From: Leeuwenhoekiella polynyae | Lineage (GTDB): Bacteria > Bacteroidota > Bacteroidia > Flavobacteriales > Flavobacteriaceae | Strand: one strand, 5' to 3' | Assembly: GCF_042683665.1 (NCBI RefSeq) | Contig: NZ_JBHUOO010000047.1 | Length of the DNA: 64,000 nucleotides | The notes under the pieces: model-generated | What the model saw: the letters and a program-made list of their open reading frames with translations, nothing else | What the model was told of the DNA's origin: nothing | The model's database searches: none | Translations under genes and position numbers: made by a program | In this document: positions 32,537 to 40,449 of the stretch, in pieces | Numbering within the stretch: position 1 is the stretch's first letter | Layout of the letters: every line of letters starts with the position of its first letter

Positions 32537-34941
32537 GTAAAAGACGAATAAATAAAGTTGCAGTTATTGGCTCCGGAATTATGGGAAGCGGGATCGCTTG
32601 CCATTTTGCTAATATAGGAGTTGAAGTGCTGTTGCTCGACATCGTTCCTCGTGAACTAACCGACAAAGAAAAAGCTAAAGGTTTAACCTTAGAAGACAAA
32701 CAAGTGCGTGACCGTCTGGTTAACGATCACTTGCAAAACGCTTTAAAATCTAAGCCCTCTCCTATTTACCATAAAGATTTCGCCAGCCGTATCTCTACCG
32801 GTAATATGGAAGACGATATCGCTAAAGTGAAAGATTACGACTGGATCATTGAGGTAGTAATTGAACGTCTTGATATTAAAAAACAGGTTTTTGAAAAGCT
32901 GGATAAGCACCGTACTTCGGGCACCTTGATTTCTTCAAATACTTCTGGTATTCCTATTCAGTTTATGAGTGAAGGAAGAAGTGAAGATTTTCAGAAACAT
33001 TTCTGCGGAACCCACTTCTTCAATCCAGCTCGTTACTTAGACCTTTTTGAAATCATTCCGGGACCAAAAACTGATCCTGAAGTTCTTGATTTCTTAAATG
33101 CCTACGGCGAAAAATTCCTTGGTAAAACTTCGGTTGTAGCAAAAGACACTCCGGCGTTTATTGGAAACCGCGTGGGTACCTTCAGCATTATGAGTTTGTT
33201 TCACACGGTGAATGAACTCGGGATGACTGTTGAAGAAGTTGATAAACTTACCGGTCCGGTGATTGGTCGCCCCAAGTCGGCTACCTTCCGTACGGTTGAT
33301 GTTGTGGGTCTTGATACACTGGTACACGTAGCAAATGGTATTCGTGAAAATGTAAAAAATGATGAACGTGCTGAATTATTCTCACTACCTAATTACATCA
33401 ACACGATGCACGAAAACAAATGGCTGGGTAGCAAAACTGGTCAGGGCTTTTATAAAAAAATTAAAAAGGATGACGGTTCTAGTGAGATTCTCACATTAGA
33501 CCTCAATTCAATGGAATATAGAGCGAATAAACGAGCTTCGTTTAGTACGCTTGAGATGACTAAATCCATTGATAATGTAGCAGATCGTTTTCCTGTTTTA
33601 TTAAAAGGAAAAGATAAAGCAGGTGAATTCTTCCGAAAGAACTTCGCCGGACTATTTGCATACGTTCAAAACCGTATTCCTGAAATTACAGACGAACTAT
33701 ATAAAATTGATGATGCGATGCGTGCCGGTTACGGCTGGGAACACGGTCCATTTCAAATTTGGGATGCCGTAGGAGTTGAAAAAGGAACCGAATTGATGAA
33801 GGCTGAAGGTTATGATATAGCTGATTGGATTTCAGAAATGGTTTCTTCTGGTAAAGAAACATTTTATACCGTAAAAGAAGGAAATACTTTCTACTATGAT
33901 ATTCCTAAGAAAGAATATGTAAAAAAACCGGGGCAGGATGGTTTCATCATTCTAGATAACATACGCAAATCAAAAGAAGTTTTTAAAAACAGCGGTGTTG
34001 TAGTTGAAGACCTTGGAGATGGAATCCTAAACTTAGAATTTCGTTCTAAAATGAATTCTATAGGTGGAGATGTCTTAGCAGGCTTAAATCGTGCGATTGA
34101 TATTGCTGAAAAAGACTTTGCCGGGCTCGTAGTTGCTAATCAGGGCAAGAACTTTTCCGTTGGTGCTAATATCGGGATGATTTTTATGATGGCTGTGGAG
34201 CAGGAATATGACGAACTCAATGCGGCTATAAAATACTTTCAGGATAGTTGTATGCGCTTACGCTACTCTTCTATTCCTACAGTTGTTGCACCACACGCAA
34301 TGACACTAGGTGGTGGTTGCGAGATGACACTGCATGCTGACCGCGTTGTTGCGGCAGCAGAAAGCTATATTGGGCTAGTAGAATTTGGCGTTGGGGTGAT
34401 TCCCGGCGGTGGTGGTTCTAAAGAAATGACGCTTAGAGCTTCAGAAACTTACCATAAAGACGATGTTGAATTAAACCGCTTGCGTGAATATTTCTTAGCA
34501 ATTGGTATGGCAAAAGTATCTACTTCGGCGCACGAAGCTTATGACTTAGGCATTCTTAAAAAAGGCAAAGATATTGTTGTGGTCAACAAAGACCGTCAGA
34601 TTGCTGCTGCAAAGGAAGTAGCAAAGTTTATGGCAGAACAAGGTTACACCAAACCGATTGAAAGAACAGACATTAAAGTTTTAGGTAAACAAGCTTTAGG
34701 TGCCTTCTTAGTTGGTACAGATCAGATGAATGCCGGTAAATATATTAGTGATCACGATAAGAAAATCGCTAACAAACTGGCTTACGTTATGGCAGGTGGA
34801 GATCTTTCTGAAGCTTCTTACGTAAGCGAGCAATACCTACTTGATCTGGAACGTGAAGCTTTCTTAAGTCTTTGTGGAGAACGCAAAACTTTAGAGCGTC
34901 TGGAGCATATGATTAAGAAAGGGAAACCGCTAAGAAATTAA
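32533..34941 (+). CDS. fadN: 3-hydroxyacyl-CoA dehydrogenase / enoyl-CoA hydratase, FadN type
   Basis: A bifunctional beta-oxidation enzyme that hydrates enoyl-CoA and oxidises the hydroxyacyl-CoA with NAD+. In this 802-residue protein the dehydrogenase half comes first: the Rossmann loop GSGIMGSG is at 13-20 and FCGTHFFNPARYLDLFEIIP near 160. The crotonase-like hydratase half is C-terminal, with NFSVGANIGMIF and LGGGCEMTLHADRVV supplying the oxyanion hole and active site. E. coli FadB/FadJ have the opposite order, whereas Bacillus FadN (about 790 residues) has this one. It overlaps the MarR gene by 4 bp and is followed by a 100-bp repeat and then fadA. Confidence 0.94.
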   Translation: MSKRRINKVAVIGSGIMGSGIACHFANIGVEVLLLDIVPRELTDKEKAKGLTLEDKQVRDRLVNDHLQNALKSKPSPIYHKDFASRISTGNMEDDIAKVKDYDWIIEVVIERLDIKKQVFEKLDKHRTSGTLISSNTSGIPIQFMSEGRSEDFQKHFCGTHFFNPARYLDLFEIIPGPKTDPEVLDFLNAYGEKFLGKTSVVAKDTPAFIGNRVGTFSIMSLFHTVNELGMTVEEVDKLTGPVIGRPKSATFRTVDVVGLDTLVHVANGIRENVKNDERAELFSLPNYINTMHENKWLGSKTGQGFYKKIKKDDGSSEILTLDLNSMEYRANKRASFSTLEMTKSIDNVADRFPVLLKGKDKAGEFFRKNFAGLFAYVQNRIPEITDELYKIDDAMRAGYGWEHGPFQIWDAVGVEKGTELMKAEGYDIADWISEMVSSGKETFYTVKEGNTFYYDIPKKEYVKKPGQDGFIILDNIRKSKEVFKNSGVVVEDLGDGILNLEFRSKMNSIGGDVLAGLNRAIDIAEKDFAGLVVANQGKNFSVGANIGMIFMMAVEQEYDELNAAIKYFQDSCMRLRYSSIPTVVAPHAMTLGGGCEMTLHADRVVAAAESYIGLVEFGVGVIPGGGGSKEMTLRASETYHKDDVELNRLREYFLAIGMAKVSTSAHEAYDLGILKKGKDIVVVNKDRQIAAAKEVAKFMAEQGYTKPIERTDIKVLGKQALGAFLVGTDQMNAGKYISDHDKKIANKLAYVMAGGDLSEASYVSEQYLLDLEREAFLSLCGERKTLERLEHMIKKGKPLRN

Positions 34942-34943
34942 AT

Positions 34944-35043
34944 GCCCCACCTAACCTCCCCAAAGGGGAAGACCAAATAGTGTTGAACAATAAAAATCCT
35001 ATTTCCTCCTAATAGGTATTCCCCCTTCGGGGGATAGGGGGCT
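34944..35043 (+). repeat. Intergenic repeat A1 with GCCCC...GGGGGC ends, between fadN and fadA
   Basis: About 100 bp starting GCCCCACCTAACCTCCCC and ending TCCCCCTTCGGGGGATAGGG then GGC; the ends are inversely related and the right end carries a strong hairpin (CCCCCTTCGGGGG). A near-identical copy fills the next gap at 36243-36341. It ends 4 bp before the fadA start codon. Confidence 0.85.
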
Positions 35044-35047
35044 AAAT

Positions 35048-36241
35048 ATGAGCAAAACAGCATATATCGTACAAGCATATAGAACAGCCGTAGGGAAAGC
35101 ACCCCGCGGATTGTTCCGATTTAAAAGACCAGATGAGTTGGCAGCCGAAACCATCGATTTTATGATGCAAAAGGTGCCCAACCTGGACAAGAAGCGCATC
35201 GACGACGTAATGGTAGGTAACGCAATGCCCGAAGCCGAACAGGGACTTAATGTTGGGCGTTTGATCTCTCTTATGGGATTAAAAATTGAAGACGTACCGG
35301 GTGTTACGGTTAACCGCTACTGCGCCTCAGGTATTGAAACGATCGCAATGGCATCGGCAAAAATTCAGGCCGGTATGGCAGATTGCATTATCGCCGGTGG
35401 TGCCGAAAGTATGAGCTACATCCCAATGGGCGGTTACAAACCCGTACCGGATTATAAAGTGGCCAAAGCCGGAAACGAAGACTACTACTGGGGAATGGGG
35501 CTAACTGCAGAAGCAGTAGCCAATCAGTTTAACGTCTCTCGTGAAGATCAGGATGAATTTGCTTTCAATTCACATCAAAAAGCCTTAAAAGCACAAAAAG
35601 AAGATCGTTTTAAAGAGCAAATCGTTCCTATCGAAGTCGAACACACATTTGTGAATAATTCCGGTAAAAAAGAAACCAAGAACTATACAGTTAGTAAAGA
35701 CGAAGGTCCGCGTGCAGACACCAGTTTGGAAGTACTTGGAAAACTACGTCCCGTTTTCGCCGAAGGCGGAAGCGTCACCGCAGGGAATTCGTCACAAATG
35801 AGTGATGGTGCAGCCTTTGTTTTAGTAATGAGCGAAGAAATGGTAAAAGAACTGAATCTGGAACCTATCGCACGCCTTGTAAATTTTGCAGCTGTAGGAG
35901 TTGAACCTCGCATTATGGGAATAGGACCCGTAAAAGCAATTCCAAAAGCATTGAAGCAAGCCGGTCTTAAACAAGATGATATTGATTTAATCGAATTAAA
36001 TGAAGCTTTCGCTTCCCAGTCCTTGGCTGTAATTAGAGAGCTTGACATCAATCCGGATATCGTGAATGTAAACGGTGGTGCTATCGCACTGGGTCATCCC
36101 TTAGGATGTACGGGAGCTAAACTTTCGGTTCAATTATTTGACGAGATGCGCAAACGCGATATGAAAGGTAAATACGGTGTGGTTACGATGTGTGTAGGTA
36201 CCGGTCAGGGCGCAGCAGGAGTTTATGAGTTTTTGAACTAA
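35048..36241 (+). CDS. fadA: Acetyl-CoA acyltransferase (3-ketoacyl-CoA thiolase)
   Basis: Thiolase that cleaves 3-ketoacyl-CoA with CoA, releasing acetyl-CoA in the last step of beta-oxidation. At 397 residues it is a normal thiolase. The acyl-accepting cysteine is C92 in NRYCASGIETIA; the active-site histidine is in GGAIALGHPLGCTGAK (near 350); the proton-transfer cysteine is C382 in MCVGTGQGAAG. The active-site asparagine segment ELNEAFA is also present. Its position between fadN and fadE supports a degradative role rather than acetoacetyl-CoA synthesis. Confidence 0.95.
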   Translation: MSKTAYIVQAYRTAVGKAPRGLFRFKRPDELAAETIDFMMQKVPNLDKKRIDDVMVGNAMPEAEQGLNVGRLISLMGLKIEDVPGVTVNRYCASGIETIAMASAKIQAGMADCIIAGGAESMSYIPMGGYKPVPDYKVAKAGNEDYYWGMGLTAEAVANQFNVSREDQDEFAFNSHQKALKAQKEDRFKEQIVPIEVEHTFVNNSGKKETKNYTVSKDEGPRADTSLEVLGKLRPVFAEGGSVTAGNSSQMSDGAAFVLVMSEEMVKELNLEPIARLVNFAAVGVEPRIMGIGPVKAIPKALKQAGLKQDDIDLIELNEAFASQSLAVIRELDINPDIVNVNGGAIALGHPLGCTGAKLSVQLFDEMRKRDMKGKYGVVTMCVGTGQGAAGVYEFLN

Positions 36242-36242
36242 A

Positions 36243-36341
36243 GCCCCACCTAACCTCTCCAATAGGGAGGAATAAAAGTATTGTTTAATAAAAATCCTAT
36301 TACCCTCTGATAGGTGTTCCCCCTTCGGGGGACAGGGGGCT
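36243..36341 (+). repeat. Intergenic repeat A2, second copy, between fadA and fadE
   Basis: Starts GCCCCACCTAACCTCTCC and ends with CCCCCTTCGGGGGACAGGGG then GC, matching the copy at 34944-35043 over nearly all its length. It ends 4 bp before the fadE ATG, as A1 does before fadA. Confidence 0.85.
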
Positions 36342-36345
36342 CAAA

Positions 36346-38154
36346 ATGGCAGAAACAGCAGACAAAAAAGACATTTTACGTGGCGGACAGTTTTTGGTTA
36401 AAGAAACTGCTTGTGAAGACGTATTTACTCCCGAAGATTTTAATGAGGAGCAAAAAATGATGAAAGAAACGGTTAAAGAATTTGTTGACCGTGAGATTGT
36501 ACCCCACAAAGAACGTTTTGAGCATAAAGACTACGCATTGACTGAAGAAGTTATGCGTAAAGCTGGTGAGCTTGGTCTTTTGGGTATCGCAGTACCCGAA
36601 GAGTACGACGGACTCGGGATGGGCTTTGTTTCTACAATGCTTGTTTGCGATTACATTTCGGGAGCAACGGGCTCTATCGCGACTGCTTTTGGTGCACATA
36701 CTGGTATTGGTACGATGCCTATCACGCTGTATGGTACTGAAGAACAAAAGAGAAAATATGTTCCTAAACTGGCTACCGGTGAGTGGTTTGGTGCGTATTG
36801 TTTAACAGAACCGGGAGCCGGTTCTGATGCTAATAGTGGTAAAACCAAAGCCGAACTTTCTTCAGATGGAAAAACATACAAAATCAACGGACAGAAAATG
36901 TGGATTTCAAACGCAGGCTTCTGTAATGTGTTTATTGTTTTCGCTCGTATTGAAGACGATAAAAACATCACCGGTTTCATTGTAGAAAATGATCCTTCTA
37001 ATGGAATTTCATTAGGTGAAGAAGAGAAAAAACTAGGTATCCACTCCTCTTCTACCCGCCAGGTATTCTTTAATGATACTGTTGTTCCTGTAGAGAATAT
37101 GTTAGCAGGTCGCGGAGAAGGTTTCAAAATTGCTATGAATGCACTCAACGTAGGTCGTATCAAACTGGCAGCTGCCTGTCTTGATGCCCAGCGACGTGTG
37201 ATTGATATGGGAGTTAAATATGCTAACGAGCGCGTACAGTTTAAAACGCCAATCGCAAAATTTGGTGCTATAAAATCAAAACTTGCAGAAATGGCGACCA
37301 ACGCCTATGCCAGTGAAAGTGCTTCCTACCGTGCCGCAAAAAATATTGAAGACCGAATTGCTATTCGTTTAGATTCTGGTGCAAGCCACTCTGAAGCTGA
37401 ATTGAAAGGTGTTGAAGAATATGCCATTGAATGTTCTATTCTAAAAGTAGCGGCTTCAGAAGATATGCAGAATTGCGCCGATGAAGGAATCCAGATTTTT
37501 GGAGGGATGGGCTTTAGCGCAGATGCACCTATGGAAGCTGCATGGAGAGATGCCCGTATCTCGCGTATCTACGAAGGTACTAACGAGATCAACCGTATGC
37601 TCGCTGTGGGAATGCTGGTTAAAAAAGCGATGAAAGGTCACGTAGATCTTTTAAATCCGGCAATGGCAGTAGGCGAAGAACTTACCGGAATTCCATCTTT
37701 TGATACTCCAGATTATTCTGAAGTACTTTCTGAAGAAAAAGCAATGGTTGCAAAGCTTAAGAAAGTGTTCTTAATGGTAGCCGGTAGTGCTATCCAAAAA
37801 TACGGTCCTGAACTTGAAGAACATCAACAATTATTGATGGCTGCTTCAGACATTCTGATTGAGATCTATATGGCTGAAAGTACTATTTTGCGTACCGAGA
37901 AAAATGTGAAACGTTTTGGCGAAGACGCGCAAAAAGAGCAAATCGCGATGGCACAACTTTATTTGTATCACGCCGTAGACATCATTACTCAAAAAGCAAA
38001 AGAAGGCATCGTCTCTTTTGCCGAAGGTGATGAACAGCGTATGATGCTTATGGGGCTTAAAAGATTTACAAAATATCAAAATCAGCCTAACGTGATTGCA
38101 TTACGTAATCTGATCGCAGAAAAAGTAACATCAGAAAACACATACCCCTTTTAG
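36346..38154 (+). CDS. fadE: Acyl-CoA dehydrogenase, 602-residue FadE type
   Basis: FAD enzyme that introduces the 2,3-double bond into acyl-CoA. At 602 residues it is longer than the ~380-residue core and matches the Bacillus FadE form with a C-terminal extension of about 170 residues. The ACAD signatures are YCLTEPGAGSDANSG (151-165) and QIFGGMGFSADAPMEAAWRD (383-402); the probable catalytic base is E410 in IYEGTNEINRM. It is the last gene of the MarR-fadN-fadA-fadE unit and is followed by a strong terminator (38187-38218) and a repeat nest. Confidence 0.94.
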   Translation: MAETADKKDILRGGQFLVKETACEDVFTPEDFNEEQKMMKETVKEFVDREIVPHKERFEHKDYALTEEVMRKAGELGLLGIAVPEEYDGLGMGFVSTMLVCDYISGATGSIATAFGAHTGIGTMPITLYGTEEQKRKYVPKLATGEWFGAYCLTEPGAGSDANSGKTKAELSSDGKTYKINGQKMWISNAGFCNVFIVFARIEDDKNITGFIVENDPSNGISLGEEEKKLGIHSSSTRQVFFNDTVVPVENMLAGRGEGFKIAMNALNVGRIKLAAACLDAQRRVIDMGVKYANERVQFKTPIAKFGAIKSKLAEMATNAYASESASYRAAKNIEDRIAIRLDSGASHSEAELKGVEEYAIECSILKVAASEDMQNCADEGIQIFGGMGFSADAPMEAAWRDARISRIYEGTNEINRMLAVGMLVKKAMKGHVDLLNPAMAVGEELTGIPSFDTPDYSEVLSEEKAMVAKLKKVFLMVAGSAIQKYGPELEEHQQLLMAASDILIEIYMAESTILRTEKNVKRFGEDAQKEQIAMAQLYLYHAVDIITQKAKEGIVSFAEGDEQRMMLMGLKRFTKYQNQPNVIALRNLIAEKVTSENTYPF

Positions 38155-38186
38155 ATTTGACCCCTAAACTTGAGAATCTGAAGACA

Positions 38187-38218
38187 AAAACCTGTAGCAA
38201 TCTGCTGCAGGTTTTTTT
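38187..38218 (+). terminator. Terminator of the fad operon
   Basis: AAAACCTGTAGCA (38187-38199) pairs with TGCTGCAGGTTTT (38203-38215), with a long T run. Confidence 0.92.
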
Positions 38219-38223
38219 ATTTA

Positions 38224-38308
38224 GGGCGTGCCCTTCGGGCCGGGCTATCCGTTGCAATCTTTAGTCGCTCGCGCTCCTAAAGGATTTCCACTACTATCCC
38301 TCACGCGG
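38224..38308 (+). repeat. GC-rich dispersed repeat (GGGCGTGCCC...CACGCGG)
   Basis: Starts GGGCGTGCCCTTCGGGCCGG and includes CTATCCGTTGCAATC, ending ACTATCCCTCACGCGG. I recognise this as a type of dispersed intergenic repeat that is common in Bacteroidetes. It contains internal dyads and no plausible gene. A 98-residue open frame that runs through it is not credible. Confidence 0.7.
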
Positions 38309-38344
38309 TGTCAAGCGAATCGAGTTGGTTTTAAAATTGAAAAT

Positions 38345-38440
38345 GTCACCTCGACATATAGGAGCCGTCACATCCTACTGGGTAAAAAGTCAAGCTCTCG
38401 GGAAGGGCTGATGCGATTTCTCCCTACCAGTCGAAATGAC
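38345..38440 (+). repeat. MITE-like unit 1 of a three-unit tandem
   Basis: Begins GTCACCTCGAC and ends GTCGAAATGAC, so the two ends are imperfect inverted repeats. Interior carries AGGAGCCGTCACATCCTACT and GATGCGATTTCTCCCTACCA. 96 bp. Confidence 0.75.
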
Positions 38441-38447
38441 TACGCCT

Positions 38448-38561
38448 GTCACCTCGACGACAGGAGCCGTCACATCCTACTTGATAAAACAAATGATGAA
38501 GATATTCACACTAATCACACGTGAATCACTGATGTGATTGCTCCCTAAAGGTCGAAATGAC
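38448..38561 (+). repeat. MITE-like unit 2
   Basis: Begins GTCACCTCGAC and ends GTCGAAATGAC. Its middle has an ATTCAC...GTGAAT inverted repeat absent from unit 1 and shared with unit 3. 114 bp. Confidence 0.75.
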
Positions 38562-38568
38562 AACGTGC

Positions 38569-38682
38569 GTAACCTCAACAACAAGAGAGGTCACATCCTG
38601 CTTGGTAAAACAAATGATGAAGATATTCACACTAATCACGCGTGAATGACTGATGTGATTGCTCCCTACCGGTCGAAATGAC
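38569..38682 (+). repeat. MITE-like unit 3
   Basis: Begins GTAACCTCAAC and ends GTCGAAATGAC; its interior is nearly identical to unit 2. 114 bp. It ends 85 bp before the next gene start, and the open frame of that gene extends back into it only by chance. Confidence 0.75.
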
Positions 38683-38767
38683 TAGTTTGCGATTTTCACC
38701 AAAACGGCTCAATCCTTGCAAGACTCTTTACACAAACATCTGTATCTTTAAAACCTCAATCATTAGT

Positions 38768-39646
38768 ATGCTAAAATCATCTTTTTTCGGACTCTTCGCT
38801 CTTTTGAGCTTTAGCCTTTGTGCACAAAACGCTCCCGACGTGTATCTTTTTGACATCAGTACCACGCCTACCACACTTAAAATTACCGAAGGTGCAAACA
38901 TTTCATCCAATGCAGGTTACGACAGTCAGCCCTCATTTTACGATGATAACACGCTATTGTACAGTCGTACACAAGACAGTCTTACGGCTATTGGCATTTA
39001 TGATCTCAGCACTAAAAAAACCGCGTTGCTCACCAATGAACCCAACAACGGATTTTTCTCACCCCAGCGCCTTCCCGAAACGGATCACGTTGTTGCCGTA
39101 CGCCAGAATCCCGAAGGCAGACAGCGTATTGCTGAATATGACTTTAAAACCAAAGCCTTTCAGAGATTGCGGGACAGCAGTCAGGTGGGCTATTTCAAAT
39201 TTTACGATAAAGATGCGTTTATAGCTTCCGTTTTGGTTCCTAATCAATTGGATTTAATGCTTTCAAGTCCGGCTATGGATACGCTGCAAAAAATAGTTTC
39301 CAAGTCCGGTCGCTCACTACACAAAGTACCCAACAGCGAGTCACTGAGTTATACTGTAGAGAACGATGACCAAAATATGGACTTATATATGCTCGATCTT
39401 TCCGGTGAAAGTCCAACCAGTTATTTTGTTTGTGAATTACCTATTGGCCGTCAGGATTATGCCTGGCTCGATGAAAACCGAATTTTGGTAGGAAGCGGTG
39501 ACAGCTTATTTGTGTACGATCTTTTTGGAGAGCCGGCCTGGGTTTTTGCAGCTAGCCTTAATGCATACAACCTTACCAACACTACCCGTATTGCCGTAAG
39601 TCCAGATGGCAAGCATCTTGCTCTCGCAGCAGAACCTGTTGAATAA
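38768..39646 (+). CDS. Exported TolB/WD40-like beta-propeller protein
   Basis: A 292-residue protein with a signal peptide (residues 1-18, ending LCAQNA). The mature part has PD40/TolB-like repeats: SNAGYDSQPSFYDDNTLLYS near the start and TNTTRIAVSPDGKHLALAAE at the end, with DLSTKKTALLTNEPNNGFF and LDENRILVGSGDSLFVYDLF between. This suggests a periplasmic or surface beta-propeller. The frame opens 30 codons earlier, but those codons overlap a repeat and lack a signal sequence, so the ATG at 38768 is taken. Its stop overlaps the DUF2971 gene by one base. Function unknown. Confidence 0.82.
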   Translation: MLKSSFFGLFALLSFSLCAQNAPDVYLFDISTTPTTLKITEGANISSNAGYDSQPSFYDDNTLLYSRTQDSLTAIGIYDLSTKKTALLTNEPNNGFFSPQRLPETDHVVAVRQNPEGRQRIAEYDFKTKAFQRLRDSSQVGYFKFYDKDAFIASVLVPNQLDLMLSSPAMDTLQKIVSKSGRSLHKVPNSESLSYTVENDDQNMDLYMLDLSGESPTSYFVCELPIGRQDYAWLDENRILVGSGDSLFVYDLFGEPAWVFAASLNAYNLTNTTRIAVSPDGKHLALAAEPVE

Positions 39647-40449
39647 TGATGTTTGATAGAGCTAAGTTTGATGCACATTTTTTTAAGGGAAATTTACTCT
39701 TTCATTATACAACTACTCAAGTTGCCCTTGAGCATATTCTTTTTGAGAACAGATTACGTATATCTCCAAGAAAAAATTCTAGAGATCCAATCGAAAATTC
39801 AAATCATCAGTATTCATTTGGAACTTGGGGAAGTGGTGAAAAGAAACCACTATCAATGGATGTTAGAAGAAATTCGGAAATCATATTATCTTCCCATATA
39901 AAAAAAGCCAAACAATTATCTTTTTGTAAAAATGGCGATTATGAAACTTATGCCAATTATTCATTACGCCCTCTCGATTATTTTGGATGTTTTAAACCTC
40001 GAATGTGGGAACAATATGGCGATAATTATAGTGGAGTTTGCCTAGTATTTGATAGAGAAAAATTGGAATTAAATAAATCACACATTTCAGGTAATATTAA
40101 ATATGTTGGATATAATATTCTAGATTTAAATGAATACAACATAGATTTAGATCGAATAATTGAAATTGGAGAAGAAAAATTTATAGAGGAATCAAAGTCA
40201 AAGGTTACTAAAAATCTTTTTAATAAACATTTAGACTACTCTGGCGAAAATGAATTTAGAATTATGTCATTTTGTGATAATCAGTATGACTACATAAAAG
40301 AAATTAAAAAATCTTTATTCGGAATTTTAATTTCAAATTTAGCAACAGAATATGCACAACAAACACTAAAGAAAATCTGCGAAGATTTAAGTATTCCTTT
40401 AGTTTGTATTGATTGGTCTACTTCAGGAATCTACCTTTATGAAAGGTAA
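39646..40449 (+). CDS. DUF2971 domain protein, compositionally foreign
   Basis: A 267-residue protein with the DUF2971 hallmarks: FHYTTTQVALEHILFENRLR near the N-terminus, DPIE near residue 48, MWEQYGDNYSGVCLVFDREK in the middle, and ENEFRIMSF toward the end. No signal peptide, so probably cytoplasmic. The domain occurs in many accessory regions and its activity is not established; the H-Y-T-T...IL arrangement recalls ADP-ribosyltransferase-like folds, which is a weak inference. The gene is markedly more AT-rich than its neighbours. It begins in the last base of the propeller gene (TAATG) and ends 11 bp inside the MFS gene, so it is tightly fitted into the cluster. Confidence 0.83.
   Translation: MMFDRAKFDAHFFKGNLLFHYTTTQVALEHILFENRLRISPRKNSRDPIENSNHQYSFGTWGSGEKKPLSMDVRRNSEIILSSHIKKAKQLSFCKNGDYETYANYSLRPLDYFGCFKPRMWEQYGDNYSGVCLVFDREKLELNKSHISGNIKYVGYNILDLNEYNIDLDRIIEIGEEKFIEESKSKVTKNLFNKHLDYSGENEFRIMSFCDNQYDYIKEIKKSLFGILISNLATEYAQQTLKKICEDLSIPLVCIDWSTSGIYLYER

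Noticed and set aside
34999..35199. Minus-strand frames through the A1 repeat (and 36300-36509 through A2) that share similar tails
   Set aside because: The similarity comes only from the two copies of the intergenic repeat; the frames run into the fadA and fadE coding sequences on the opposite strand.
36651..37301. 216-residue minus-strand open frame opposite fadE
   Set aside because: Antisense to conserved acyl-CoA dehydrogenase motifs; no signal, domain or promoter.
38228..38524. 98-residue frame across the repeat nest
   Set aside because: It is made of dispersed-repeat sequence with no codon bias or domain.
38345..38682. CRISPR array
   Set aside because: The three units are about 100 bp long with inverted ends and no short unique spacers; no cas genes nearby.
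39653..39901. 82-residue frame inside the DUF2971 gene
   Set aside because: Out-of-frame shadow of a gene with clear family motifs.
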